Shown in pieces: positions 1-9,209 of a DNA stretch of 64,000 nt; positions within the stretch are counted from its first letter, which is position 1, and each line of letters opens with the position of its first letter. Below the pieces are notes generated by a model, which saw only the letters and a list, made by a program, of their open reading frames with translations, was not told where the DNA came from and did no database searches. Position numbers and translations under genes: made by a program. Source of the DNA: Flavobacterium panacis. GTDB lineage: Bacteria; Bacteroidota; Bacteroidia; Flavobacteriales; Flavobacteriaceae. Where the stretch lies: contig NZ_JANKMS010000005.1 in NCBI RefSeq assembly GCF_024649945.1, forward strand, positions 186,001-250,000, written 5' to 3'.

Positions 1-422
1 GCTTTTTCAATTTCAAAATCTAAATCAACTTTAGAATAATCTGGATCAACTTTGGTTTTAATATCTGAAATTCTTTGATATTTAACATCCTCTTTCCCGT
101 TTTGAGTTCCAATATAGAAAGCATAGTAAGCAGGATCTTTGAAGTTTACTTTTATACTTTTAGCTTTTTTATCGACTTTAAAAGAAAGATCAAAATTGGT
201 TTGTGCTTCTGTATTTTTAGCAAATAACAAAGAATCGCCTTTTACCTCATAATCTCCCGAATAGAATACCAATTCGTATTTATTGTCGTCTAATAAATTT
301 AATTTGATTTTCTGACCTTTATTTTTAGATAGATAAGTTCCTTTTTCGATGCCATTTGTCTGAGATGAAACGGTTAATATTCCAAAAAACAATAGCATTA
401 AACTCCAAATAAAATTGCGCAT
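1..422 (-). CDS. Secreted hypothetical protein, C-terminus cut by window edge
   Basis: I do not recognise this protein. The ATG is at 422-420 and the frame stays open to base 1, so about 140 N-terminal residues are visible and the C-terminus lies outside the window. Residues 1-20 form a signal peptide (MRNF, then a hydrophobic stretch ending SSQ), so export to the periplasm or outer membrane is expected. The rest is rich in Lys, Asp and beta-prone segments, with no catalytic motif visible. It lies 90 bases downstream of the beta-barrel gene at 513-3209 on the same strand and may belong to that operon. A function cannot be assigned from the visible part. Confidence 0.7.
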   Translation of the reverse strand, partial: MRNFIWSLMLLFFGILTVSSQTNGIEKGTYLSKNKGQKIKLNLLDDNKYELVFYSGDYEVKGDSLLFAKNTEAQTNFDLSFKVDKKAKSIKVNFKDPAYYAFYIGTQNGKEDVKYQRISDIKTKVDPDYSKVDLDFEIEK

Positions 423-512
423 AATTAAAATTTTGGTTTATAATTAAAACACAAAGATATCTGATTCTTTCGGAACTAAAGTTTAAAAAACCATCAATAT
501 GTAATTAAAATA

Positions 513-3209
513 CTATAAATTATATTTCATTGAAAAGATAATATAACGTGGCTGAACTGTATATTGAGAAACTCTTGTAGAGAATTGCGTAAAATTATCG
601 TCGTTAAGATATCTTGTATTCAATAAATTAGTTGCTGATACTTTGTACTCCCATTTACTGTTTTTCTTCTGATAAATTAAACTCGCACTTAAGAAATCAT
701 ATTCATTATCGACTGATTTATCTCCGTTATAATAATGATAGAATTCATATTCAGAAACAAAAGAAAAACTATCTAAGAAATAATAATCTAGTTTTGCAAA
801 AGGTTTGTCTGTGTAAAAAGTTGAACCGCTGTATTTATTAACTAAAAGATTGTATCCAAATTCGATATTCGGCAAATTTTTATAATTCGTTGAAGCTCTA
901 ACTGTATAACTCTGAACAAAACTTTCTGTCGTTCTTAAGTCTTCATTTTGAATGTTATTAAACTTTGACCAGTTCAGACTTGCATTAACTGAGGCTTTAT
1001 AATTTTTTAAAAACGAACGTCCGTAAGCTCCCATTCCTGAGAAAGTTTCATCAGCTAAATTAGAATTGTATGGAACTGAAAACTGATTAACCCCATCAAA
1101 ATCAGCTTTTGTTTTAATAGCATCCACTTTTCTGGTATAGGTTGCATTCGCAAAAATATTTTCAAAATTGAACATATTATATTTGAAATAACGAAGCGAA
1201 TGTACTTGTGAGGTTGCATTTTCTAAATAACGATTTCCACGAAACAAACTGCTATAATTAGACAAAACATAACCTTCTGCTAATTGATTAATATCTGTAA
1301 AATCATTCGTTAAAGAGAAATTATATGTTAATGTTTCTGATTTTTTGATTTGATATAAAGCAAAGAAATCCGGCAGCACTTTTACAAAATTCTGAGAATA
1401 ATCGGTTCCCAATTGTCCGTTTGTCATTTGGTAAGTATGCACACTTACACCAGGCGTTAAAGTAAATTTCCCTGTTAGAATTTTATAATGGAAACCTAAA
1501 AAGGCATCATTAAACCTATAATCTACATCATTGTTATTTGAGGAATCAGTCAAATCGTTTCTTGTTCCGTCATCCAACATCTGAAAAATGTGTGAATTGA
1601 AATTTTGATACGAATAGGTATTCCCTACAGTAATATTGATATTGCTTTTTGGCGTTACCATATAATAGTAATCCAATTTAGCATCCAATTTATTAGTTTT
1701 CACAAAACGGTTCTGATTGTAATCATTTCGATTTTGTCCAGAATTATATCCTGTCAAAAAATCATCACTAAAAGGTTGTGTGCGCAGATTAGCGTTATAA
1801 AAAGGATTTTCATCCTGATACAAATGCTGCATTTCAAAAGCAAAAATATTTTTAGTGCTTTGTGTATAATATAAATTCAGATTCTGATTTATAGAAGTTG
1901 GATCTTGTTTTTTTGTTGTAAAAATAGTTTCTGAAGTAGCCTGATTGGTTACAATCGATTCACGCAACAAATCTGAATATTCTTCTTGTTTTGTCAATTT
2001 GGTTAAGATATCATAATCAAACTGAAATTTATCACTTGGTTTATACGTTGAACTTAATTTAAAAAGTCCCAAATTATTCTTCTGATTTGTATTTTCATCA
2101 CGTTTATCTTGATCTCCAGAACCCAAATACGTAGTCTGTGATTTGGTTTCCAATTCTGTTTTTGAAGTCGAAAGAATTCCGAAACCGCTTAAATTCCATG
2201 ATTTATTGACTGAATAAGCGAAGTTTGTAGCACCAAATTTGGTCTCAATTTCTTTAGCTCGATTATTTCGAAGCAACGAAATTCCTAAATCATTTGAAGA
2301 AACATTAAAACTACTTCCTCCTTTTTTCATCATATTTTTGAATCCGCCAGTAAACTTAAAATAATCCTGCGCCGTTAAAGGCAATTCACCAATATTATTA
2401 AAATTGGTAATTACGTTAATACTGTATTTTGGACTATAATAAAACAACTTGGGATTAATAATATAACGGCTGTCCAATTCTGCAACTCCAATTCCTGCAG
2501 TAACATCTCCAAACCAAAAGTTCTTTTTACCCTCTTTCAGCTTAATATTCATAGCCACATTATCCTGATCGTTTTCCAAACCTTTTAGTGCGCTTACTTC
2601 GTTATAATTTCGCAATACCTGAATTTTATCAATAGCATCTGCTGGAATATTTTTAACCCCTAATTTAGTATCTCCATCAAAAAAATCCTTTCCTTCCACC
2701 ATTAATTTGCTCACTTTTTTGCCTTCTACTTCAATTTCTCCGTCGGCATTTACCTCAACTCCTGGAAGTTTTTTCAGTACATCTTCCAGCTTTTTCTCCG
2801 TTCCAGATTTAAAAGAATCAGCATTGTAAACGATTGTATCTCCTTTGATAGAAACTGGCATTTCGCGTACAATTTCCACGCCTTCCAATTCGATTCCGGC
2901 ACCATCTAAAACAACATTCTGAGTAATGTTTTCTGTTTTTGTGGTTACGGCAACATCTTTAGATTTCATTCCAAGATAACTTACTTTAATAGTATAAGAA
3001 GTATTCGGTTTTAAAGTCAACTGAAATTTTCCTTTATCATTGGTAATTCCGTAAGAATCCATTGCTTTTGTACCATTGTTGATAGCCATAATGTTGGCCA
3101 TTTCCAACGGATTTTTCTGTTCATCCTGAATAAAACCATCAAAACGGACACTTTGAGAAAAGCATATAGAAGTAAAAAATAAGGCAAAAATAAAAAGTAT
3201 TCTATTCAT
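513..3209 (-). CDS. Outer-membrane beta-barrel protein with carboxypeptidase-like regulatory domain and plug
   Basis: 898 residues. A signal peptide (residues 1-18, ending CFSQ) is followed by a carboxypeptidase-regulatory-like beta-sandwich (about 20-110). Next comes a TonB-receptor-plug-like region (about 115-230) containing KLEDVLKKLPGVEV and DAIDKIQVLRNYNEV. The remainder is alternating aromatic beta-strands ending in MKYNL, as expected for an outer-membrane barrel. This layout matches the TonB-dependent-receptor-like barrel family (OMP_b-brl_3) rather than a full SusC. It lies 50 bases downstream of a GLPGLI gene, a pairing common in Flavobacteria. The substrate is unknown. Confidence is high for location and architecture and low for any transport role. 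Confidence 0.85.
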   Translation of the reverse strand: MNRILFIFALFFTSICFSQSVRFDGFIQDEQKNPLEMANIMAINNGTKAMDSYGITNDKGKFQLTLKPNTSYTIKVSYLGMKSKDVAVTTKTENITQNVVLDGAGIELEGVEIVREMPVSIKGDTIVYNADSFKSGTEKKLEDVLKKLPGVEVNADGEIEVEGKKVSKLMVEGKDFFDGDTKLGVKNIPADAIDKIQVLRNYNEVSALKGLENDQDNVAMNIKLKEGKKNFWFGDVTAGIGVAELDSRYIINPKLFYYSPKYSINVITNFNNIGELPLTAQDYFKFTGGFKNMMKKGGSSFNVSSNDLGISLLRNNRAKEIETKFGATNFAYSVNKSWNLSGFGILSTSKTELETKSQTTYLGSGDQDKRDENTNQKNNLGLFKLSSTYKPSDKFQFDYDILTKLTKQEEYSDLLRESIVTNQATSETIFTTKKQDPTSINQNLNLYYTQSTKNIFAFEMQHLYQDENPFYNANLRTQPFSDDFLTGYNSGQNRNDYNQNRFVKTNKLDAKLDYYYMVTPKSNINITVGNTYSYQNFNSHIFQMLDDGTRNDLTDSSNNNDVDYRFNDAFLGFHYKILTGKFTLTPGVSVHTYQMTNGQLGTDYSQNFVKVLPDFFALYQIKKSETLTYNFSLTNDFTDINQLAEGYVLSNYSSLFRGNRYLENATSQVHSLRYFKYNMFNFENIFANATYTRKVDAIKTKADFDGVNQFSVPYNSNLADETFSGMGAYGRSFLKNYKASVNASLNWSKFNNIQNEDLRTTESFVQSYTVRASTNYKNLPNIEFGYNLLVNKYSGSTFYTDKPFAKLDYYFLDSFSFVSEYEFYHYYNGDKSVDNEYDFLSASLIYQKKNSKWEYKVSATNLLNTRYLNDDNFTQFSTRVSQYTVQPRYIIFSMKYNL

Positions 3210-3259
3210 TATGAGAATATTGGAATTTGGAATTTAGATATTTGTAAACTTTGGAAGTT

Positions 3260-4144
3260 TTATCTTCCCATTGGAGGAGGCCCGCCTGCACGTCCTCGAT
3301 TCATCTCTCTAAATTCTTCCATTTTCTTAATCACTGTTTCGTCATATTCTTTCTGAGAAATTACTTTTCCCTTTTTAGAAGGTTTAATTTCTGCTCTATC
3401 TTTAGGATTTAAAACTACTTTTGAACACAAAATAGTGGTTGTTCCATCATTAATTTCCAGAATTAAACCTGGAAGTCCCCAATAATTTTCAGGTCCTTGA
3501 TTAACCGGAATTTCTGGTGTATACCAAGCTGTTACTACGATTTCTTTTGGTATTTCAAAATTGTCTGTAAAATTGGTTTTGGTATCTCCAGATGTTTTTT
3601 TGGCTTCATCCTTTTTATCATCATTATTTTTAGGCCTGAAGTTTCTAAAATCGGTTTTGCTCGCTTGCTTTACTGCTGTAGCTTTGTAACAATTATAACC
3701 TCCAATTTGCTTGGTTTCCTGTTCCATCTTCCAGTTTAATTTTGGCAGAGAATCCACAACCAAAAACTCTTTACCCATAAATTCTTTATCAACCGTATAC
3801 GATTTTGCTTTTACATCTTTATAAAAAGTTCCTCCGCCTCCCGTTAATGAACCAAACATGACGCGAAAACCTCCTTGTTGTCCAGGAGTTTCCAATTTTT
3901 CTTCTTCTTTGTAAATAGATGCCGATTTGTCGAAATTTAAAATAAATGTTTTTTCAAGCATTTTTTTCATGCGTTCTTCCATGCTTTTCTGCATTTCGGG
4001 CGTTATATCTCTATTGCCACGCATTCCTTCAAACTTTGGCGCTTGTGTTTTTGACTCGTAAACAGCCATTCCCTGAAAATCTTTTTGAGCTTGGATCTGA
4101 GAACCAACAAGCATCAATGTCATATAAAAAAGTATCTTTCTCAT
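3260..4144 (-). CDS. GLPGLI family secreted protein
   Basis: 294 residues with a signal peptide (residues 1-19, ending QIQAQ). The family-defining motif is present as WGLPGLILEI near residue 225, placing it in the GLPGLI family of Bacteroidota (TIGR01200), whose biochemical role is unknown. A charged, Met-rich helix (about 45-70) and a Lys/Asp-rich linker (about 175-195) precede the motif. The C-terminus is basic and Gly/Pro-rich (RGRAGGPPPMGR). It is the first gene of a minus-strand group with the barrel protein at 513-3209, so it probably works with that protein at the outer membrane. A -7 promoter motif lies 44 bases upstream. Confidence 0.85.
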   Translation of the reverse strand: MRKILFYMTLMLVGSQIQAQKDFQGMAVYESKTQAPKFEGMRGNRDITPEMQKSMEERMKKMLEKTFILNFDKSASIYKEEEKLETPGQQGGFRVMFGSLTGGGGTFYKDVKAKSYTVDKEFMGKEFLVVDSLPKLNWKMEQETKQIGGYNCYKATAVKQASKTDFRNFRPKNNDDKKDEAKKTSGDTKTNFTDNFEIPKEIVVTAWYTPEIPVNQGPENYWGLPGLILEINDGTTTILCSKVVLNPKDRAEIKPSKKGKVISQKEYDETVIKKMEEFREMNRGRAGGPPPMGR

Positions 4145-4187
4145 TGTATTTTCTTTAAAAGTGAGTAAGCTGGAAAAAACTTACATT

Positions 4188-4195
4188 CAAATGTA
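4188..4195 (-). promoter_or_regulatory. Candidate -7 promoter element for the GLPGLI gene
   Basis: TACATTTG on the minus strand matches the Bacteroidota -7 consensus TAnnTTTG. It lies about 44 bases upstream of the start codon of the GLPGLI gene. No convincing -33 TTG was found at the expected 19-base spacing. Confidence 0.4.
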
Positions 4196-4359
4196 TTATT
4201 TATTTTAAAATCCTAAAAATTAAATATATTAATGCGTGCAGCAAATAGACAGAACAGCCTATTTTTTAGACTATTAGAATTAAGAAAGGTTTAAAAGGTA
4301 AAATTGAACTTCTAATGCCCGTTTTTTTGTAATTTGGTCTTCTTGAAAATCAATTTCTA

Positions 4360-5175
4360 ATGCGTAAAATAGTGCAAAAATTATTATTCTTTTTATTCAT
4401 CTTCTGTACTGCAAATGCAATATCTGCACAGGATTCTGGTATAAATCCGACAATAATTTCTCATTATAAAAATGACGCTGATGAATTTTTAAGTTACGAT
4501 TCTTTTGGCTATTCGTACCAGATAAAAAACAATGTTTTCAGTAAAACGAAAGGGAATGAACTTTTTGAATATAAAAATGTATCGTTAGGAAATATTACCA
4601 AAGTTGATTTACAGAATCCGTTAAAAATGGTTTTGTTTTATGAAGATTTCAACAGTGTTGTTTTATTAGACAATCAATTGAATAAAATCACCGAAATTAA
4701 TTTTTCGCAAAGTACAACACCTATTGTAACAGATGCAATCGGAATGTCAACACAAAATCAGTTATGGCTTTACAACACTTTAAACCAACAGATTGGTCTT
4801 TTTGATTATTTAAAAAATGAATATAAAACTGTTTCAATTCCTTTAACCGAACCGATCAAATATTACCAAACCGATTTCAATACCTTTAATTGGATCGACA
4901 AAAATAATAATTGGTTTTCTTGCGACATTTTTGGAAAAATCACTTCATTGGGTAAAATTCCCGATTTTGACAAAATTCAAATGATCAACAACAGTCAATA
5001 TATTTTCAGTAAGAACAATTTTTTGTACTTTAAAGGGTTTAATAAAGCAAATTCTGATGTAATTTCTGAGATTAAAATTTTAGAAAAAACCTTTAACAAT
5101 TTTTATTACAAAGACCAAATTTTATCTATTTTTACATCAACAGATATATCCAATTATAAAATCGTAACACCGTAA
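4360..5175 (+). CDS. Secreted hypothetical protein, possible beta-propeller
   Basis: 271 residues, unrecognised by name. A signal peptide (residues 1-23, ending ANAISAQ) indicates export. The rest contains repeating short beta segments with aromatic and Asp/Asn turns (for example LWLYNTLNQQIGLFDY and FNTFNWIDKNNNWF), which suggests a propeller-like fold; this is inference. Its TAA stop overlaps the ATG of the deoxynucleoside kinase gene by one base (TAATG), implying translational coupling. A secreted protein coupled to a cytosolic kinase is most simply explained as operon packing rather than shared function. Confidence 0.75.
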   Translation: MRKIVQKLLFFLFIFCTANAISAQDSGINPTIISHYKNDADEFLSYDSFGYSYQIKNNVFSKTKGNELFEYKNVSLGNITKVDLQNPLKMVLFYEDFNSVVLLDNQLNKITEINFSQSTTPIVTDAIGMSTQNQLWLYNTLNQQIGLFDYLKNEYKTVSIPLTEPIKYYQTDFNTFNWIDKNNNWFSCDIFGKITSLGKIPDFDKIQMINNSQYIFSKNNFLYFKGFNKANSDVISEIKILEKTFNNFYYKDQILSIFTSTDISNYKIVTP

Positions 5176-5789
5176 TGCACATAGCAATAGCAGGAAACAT
5201 AGGCGCAGGAAAAACCACTCTGACCAAATTATTAGCCAAACATTTTAAATGGGAACCTCATTATGAAGATGTAGTTGATAATCCTTATCTGGATGATTTT
5301 TACCATCAAATGGAACGCTGGTCGTTTAATCTTCAGATTTATTTCCTAAACAGCCGTTTTCGTCAAGTGCAGCAAATTCGCCAAAGCGGAAAAAAAATCA
5401 TTCAGGACAGAACGATTTATGAAGATGCTTATATTTTCGCTCCCAATTTGTATTCAATGGGATTAATGACAAGCCGTGATTTTGAAAATTATACTTCTTT
5501 ATTTGAATTAATGGAATCTTTGGTAAAACCACCAGATTTATTGATTTACCTAAGAAGTTCTATTCCGAATTTAGTAGGGCAAATTCACAAACGCGGACGT
5601 GAGTACGAAAACTCTATTTCTATCGATTATTTAAGCCGTTTGAACGAAAGATACGAAGCTTGGATTCAGACTTACACTAAAGGACGTTTATTAATCATTG
5701 ATGTAGATAACATCAATTTTGTAGACAATCCAGAAGATTTAGGAGATATTATCAATAGAATTGATGCTGAGTTGAACGGACTGTTTTAA
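5175..5789 (+). CDS. Deoxynucleoside kinase
   Basis: 204 residues, the usual length for the dNK/dGK family that phosphorylates deoxynucleosides for dNTP salvage in the cytosol. The P-loop is GNIGAGKTTLT (residues 7-17). DRTIYED (about residues 78-84) matches the DRS/ERS catalytic motif of the family. The C-terminal half contains the Arg-rich LID segment (HKRGREYE, about 138-145). The start overlaps the stop of the preceding gene by one base, fixing the translation start. A strong hairpin terminator follows at 5821. Substrate preference (dA, dG or pyrimidine) cannot be read from the sequence. Confidence 0.92.
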   Translation: MHIAIAGNIGAGKTTLTKLLAKHFKWEPHYEDVVDNPYLDDFYHQMERWSFNLQIYFLNSRFRQVQQIRQSGKKIIQDRTIYEDAYIFAPNLYSMGLMTSRDFENYTSLFELMESLVKPPDLLIYLRSSIPNLVGQIHKRGREYENSISIDYLSRLNERYEAWIQTYTKGRLLIIDVDNINFVDNPEDLGDIINRIDAELNGLF

Positions 5790-5820
5790 AACACAGATTT
5801 CACGAATTTACAAAAAATAC

Positions 5821-5856
5821 AAAAAAGCCTCTAAAATAATTTTAGAGGCTTTTCTT
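5821..5856 (+). terminator. Bidirectional hairpin terminator between the deoxynucleoside kinase and hppA genes
   Basis: GCCTCTAAAA at 5827-5836 and TTTTAGAGGC at 5840-5849 form a perfect 10-bp stem with a 3-base loop. An A-run precedes it and a T-run follows it, so it can act on both converging transcripts. Confidence 0.85.
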
Positions 5857-5861
5857 TTTGA

Positions 5862-5894
5862 AGCTTTTTCAAAGTTTAAAACTTTGAAAAAGCT
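5862..5894. repeat. 16-bp perfect inverted repeat adjoining the hppA stop
   Basis: AGCTTTTTCAAAGTTT at 5862-5877 is the exact reverse complement of 5879-5894, with one base between the arms. It ends four bases from the hppA stop codon and sits directly beside the terminator hairpin. No T-run follows it in either direction, so it is more likely an mRNA 3-prime-end stabiliser than a terminator. Confidence 0.6.
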
Positions 5895-5897
5895 CTA

Positions 5898-8420
5898 TTA
5901 TTTAGCTGCTTCAACTTTTGCTAAAACTTCTTCTTCGGTTCCTTCGAAAACTTCTGTTGTTGTTTTGCCATTTTCAGTTTTAGTAACAGTTCCTGTAGTT
6001 TTTCCGTTTATATTTTTAACCTCAACTTTCACGGATTGACTTTCTGTATGAGCATATTTTCCATTTGCATCAAAGTGTGCCAGACATTTTGCTGTTTCTT
6101 CGGGAGAACAACCTTTCTCTTTACACATCTTAATACATTCTTCTTTTGTCATTCCAGACATATCTCCGCATTTAGAAAGGCCGCTCGCATGCATTTCTGT
6201 TTTAGCGCAGCAAGAAGCTTTTCCAGCAATGTCTGACGGAGCATGACCTTCACCCAAAATCGGAGCAATTACCAATCCAATCAAACAAGTTAACTTGATC
6301 AAAATATTCATTGAAGGTCCAGAAGTATCTTTAAACGGATCCCCAACAGTATCTCCGGTTACGGCTGCTTTATGTGCATCTGAACCTTTATAAGTCATTT
6401 CTCCGTTAATCATTACTCCTGCTTCGAAAGATTTTTTAGCATTATCCCAAGCACCTCCAGCATTGTTCTGGAAAACTGCCCAAAGTACTCCAGAAACGGT
6501 AACTCCTGCCATATATCCTCCTAACATTTCAGCAATAAGCTGATTGTTGTCTGCGTAAACCAATTTCCCAATAATGACAATCAAAATTGGAAATCCAATA
6601 GTTAAAATTCCTGGAAGCATCATTTCGCGCAAAGCGGCTTTTGTGGAAATTTCAACACATTTTCCGTATTCTGGTTTTCCAGTTCCTTCCATAATTCCGG
6701 CAATTTCTTTAAACTGACGGCGAACTTCGTAAACCATATCCATTGCGGCTTTTCCAACAGAATTCATTGCAAGAGCTGAGAAAACTACTGGAATCATTCC
6801 TCCAACAAATAACATAGCCAAAACTGGTGCTTTGAAAATATTAATTCCGTCAATTCCTGTGAAAGTTACATAAGCAGCAAATAAAGCTAATGAAGTTAAA
6901 GCTGCAGAAGCAATTGCAAAACCTTTTCCTGTTGCTGCTGTAGTATTTCCTACTGAATCTAAAATATCAGTTCTAGTACGAACTTCTTTTGGCAATTCAC
7001 TCATTTCTGCAATTCCTCCAGCATTATCAGAAATTGGTCCGAAAGCATCAATTGCCAATTGCATTGCTGTTGTTGCCATCATTGCTGAAGCCGCCAATGC
7101 TACTCCATAAAATCCTGCTAAAGCATACGAAATCCAAATTGCTACAGCAAATAACAATACGGTTGGAAATGTAGAAATCATTCCTGTTGCCAAACCTGCA
7201 ATAACGTTGGTTCCTGCACCTGTAGAAGATTTTTGAACAATCGCCAAAACTGGTTTTGTTCCTAATCCTGTATAATATTCTGTCACCGATGAAATTGCTC
7301 CACCAACTACCAATCCGACCAATGTTGCATAAAAAACACGCATTGATGAAATGGCTTTTGAACCTTCTCCAAAGAAAGTCATCTGCATGGTTTCTGGAAG
7401 CATATGTTTTACTAAGAAGAAACAAGCTACAGCCGTTAATATAATTGAAACCCAGTTCCCTATATTTAATGCTTTTTGTACTTGGGCTTCTCTTGCATTA
7501 TCATCTGAGATTTTTACTAATGTTGTCCCGATAATAGAAAATAAGATTCCGAAACCTGCAATTGCCATTGGAAGCAAAATTGGCCCAATTCCGCCGAAAG
7601 CATCATTTATACTTCCTCCCATATCTTTTATCACATAGTTTCCAAGAACCATTGCTGCTAAAACCGTTGCGACATAAGATCCGAATAAATCGGCTCCCAT
7701 ACCGGCAACATCCCCTACGTTATCGCCCACGTTATCTGCAATTGTTGCTGGATTACGCGGATCATCTTCTGGGATTCCAGCTTCAACTTTACCTACTAAA
7801 TCGGCACCAACATCGGCTGCTTTGGTATAAATTCCGCCTCCTACTCTGGCAAACAAAGCGATAGATTCTGCACCTAATGAAAATCCTGCAAGAGTTTCTA
7901 AAACAACCGTCATCGTATCGGTATCTTTCCAAACTCCATCAGAAAATAAATTAAAAAAGATTATAAAAAAAGCTGTCAATCCTAAAACTGCCAGCCCTGC
8001 AACACCTAATCCCATTACAGTTCCACCGCCAAAAGAAACTTTTAATGCCTGTGGTAAACTTGTACGCGCTGCTTGAGTAGTTCTAACGTTTGTTTTAGTT
8101 GCTATTTTCATTCCGATATTTCCAGCATAAGCCGAAAATAAAGCACCAAAAATAAATGCAATTACGATTAATAAATGTGTTTTTACACCTGGAATAAAAG
8201 TAATTCCTGCCAAGGCTAAACTGGCAATAATTACGAATATAGTTAATAGTTTATATTCGGCTTTGAGGAAGGCCAAGGCTCCTTCGTAGATGTAATCTGA
8301 AATCTCTTTCATCTTGCCATCTCCAGCATCTTGTTTTAAAACCCAAGTCCTTTTTATTCCCATGAAAAGTAATCCTAAAACTGCCATAACAATTGGCAGG
8401 TAAATCATAAATGCATTCAT
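5898..8420 (-). CDS. hppA: Membrane-bound K+-stimulated pyrophosphatase with Cys-rich C-terminal extension
   Basis: 840 residues. The core (about 1-735) is a polytopic ion-pumping pyrophosphatase that couples PPi hydrolysis to Na+ or H+ export across the inner membrane. The signature [19 protein letters not shown] lies near residue 225. [10 protein letters not shown] carries Ala at the position that is Lys in K+-independent enzymes, so the K+-stimulated class is expected. Family members usually end around 660-770 residues. Here about 100 extra residues follow LGEGHAP, with seven cysteines (SCC, KCG, EEC, KMC, KGC, KCL) and an acidic tail. The gene lies downstream of soluble pyrophosphatase on the same strand, with a terminator-like hairpin between them. 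Confidence 0.95.
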   Translation of the reverse strand: MNAFMIYLPIVMAVLGLLFMGIKRTWVLKQDAGDGKMKEISDYIYEGALAFLKAEYKLLTIFVIIASLALAGITFIPGVKTHLLIVIAFIFGALFSAYAGNIGMKIATKTNVRTTQAARTSLPQALKVSFGGGTVMGLGVAGLAVLGLTAFFIIFFNLFSDGVWKDTDTMTVVLETLAGFSLGAESIALFARVGGGIYTKAADVGADLVGKVEAGIPEDDPRNPATIADNVGDNVGDVAGMGADLFGSYVATVLAAMVLGNYVIKDMGGSINDAFGGIGPILLPMAIAGFGILFSIIGTTLVKISDDNAREAQVQKALNIGNWVSIILTAVACFFLVKHMLPETMQMTFFGEGSKAISSMRVFYATLVGLVVGGAISSVTEYYTGLGTKPVLAIVQKSSTGAGTNVIAGLATGMISTFPTVLLFAVAIWISYALAGFYGVALAASAMMATTAMQLAIDAFGPISDNAGGIAEMSELPKEVRTRTDILDSVGNTTAATGKGFAIASAALTSLALFAAYVTFTGIDGINIFKAPVLAMLFVGGMIPVVFSALAMNSVGKAAMDMVYEVRRQFKEIAGIMEGTGKPEYGKCVEISTKAALREMMLPGILTIGFPILIVIIGKLVYADNNQLIAEMLGGYMAGVTVSGVLWAVFQNNAGGAWDNAKKSFEAGVMINGEMTYKGSDAHKAAVTGDTVGDPFKDTSGPSMNILIKLTCLIGLVIAPILGEGHAPSDIAGKASCCAKTEMHASGLSKCGDMSGMTKEECIKMCKEKGCSPEETAKCLAHFDANGKYAHTESQSVKVEVKNINGKTTGTVTKTENGKTTTEVFEGTEEEVLAKVEAAK

Positions 8421-8474
8421 AATTATTAATGGTTTTGGTTAATAGTCAACAATCTAACTAAAACGAATTTAAAC

Positions 8475-8513
8475 AAAAAAGCAATACTCCTGACGGCAGT
8501 ATTGCTTTTTTTA
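8475..8513 (-). terminator. Terminator of the soluble pyrophosphatase gene
   Basis: GCAATACT at 8481-8488 pairs with AGTATTGC at 8498-8505, flanked by A-runs on one side and T-runs on the other. It lies just downstream of the ppa stop on the minus strand and so separates ppa from hppA transcription. Confidence 0.8.
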
Positions 8514-8532
8514 TATTAGAATGCGGTTAAAA

Positions 8533-9063
8533 TTATTTAATGCTAAATAATCCTGCTGGTTTATTTTCAATGTCATCAAAACGTTTTGTACACTCAGCGA
8601 TAATATCGTAAGCTTCTTTTACGTCTCCCCATCCTTCTACATCTACTTTTTTGTTTTCAAGGTCTTTGTAAACTTGGAAAAAGTGCTCAATTTCTTTTAC
8701 TAAGTGTGGGTTAATATCAGAAAGATCGTTTAAAGAATTCCAGATTGGATCTGAAACTGGTACACAAATAATTTTCTCGTCTGGTCCTTTATCATCTGCC
8801 ATGTGGAATACACCGATTGGTTTAACTTCCATAACACATCCAGGAAAAGTTGGCTCGTTTACCAAAACTAATACGTCAAGAGGATCACCGTCTAAAGCTA
8901 AAGTTTCTGGAATAAATCCGTAATCAGCCGGGTACATCATTGAAGAGAATAACATTCTGTCGAAACGCATTCTTTTAATTTCAAAATCGTATTCGTATTT
9001 ATTTCTGCTTCCTCTTGGTATTTCGATTAATACATCGAAAGTCGTTAATTTGTCTGCGGTCAT
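8533..9063 (-). CDS. ppa: Inorganic pyrophosphatase, family I
   Basis: 176 residues, typical of bacterial family I soluble pyrophosphatases that hydrolyse PPi to two phosphates in the cytosol and drive biosynthetic reactions forward. The family signature DGDPLDVLV (about residues 58-66) supplies the Mg2+-binding aspartates. The substrate-binding segment IEIPRGSRNKYEYD lies at 13-26. It is the upstream neighbour of the membrane pyrophosphatase, so two unrelated PPi-hydrolysing enzymes sit side by side. A full -33/-7 promoter lies 33 bases upstream, and a terminator follows. Confidence 0.96.
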   Translation of the reverse strand: MTADKLTTFDVLIEIPRGSRNKYEYDFEIKRMRFDRMLFSSMMYPADYGFIPETLALDGDPLDVLVLVNEPTFPGCVMEVKPIGVFHMADDKGPDEKIICVPVSDPIWNSLNDLSDINPHLVKEIEHFFQVYKDLENKKVDVEGWGDVKEAYDIIAECTKRFDDIENKPAGLFSIK

Positions 9064-9096
9064 TTTCGTTTTTTAATGTTTCTATAATTTCGGTTG

Positions 9097-9126
9097 CAAA
9101 AATAACTAAACAATCCCTTTTTACAA
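9097..9126 (-). promoter_or_regulatory. Promoter of ppa (-33 TTG, 19-base spacer, -7 TATTTTTG)
   Basis: On the minus strand, TTG (9126-9124) is followed after exactly 19 bases by TATTTTTG (9104-9097). This matches the two-part Bacteroidota promoter and is the best match found in the window. Confidence 0.65.
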
Positions 9127-9209
9127 TAAAAAAAGTACATTAATCTATGCATTTTATCCATAAATTAATGTACTTTCTAAGTTATATAACAGAGAGTTAA
9201 TAAAAGGTT

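Noticed and set aside
7048..7864. Several overlapping frames on both strands inside hppA
   Set aside because: They are shadows of the highly biased hppA coding sequence and show no independent protein features.
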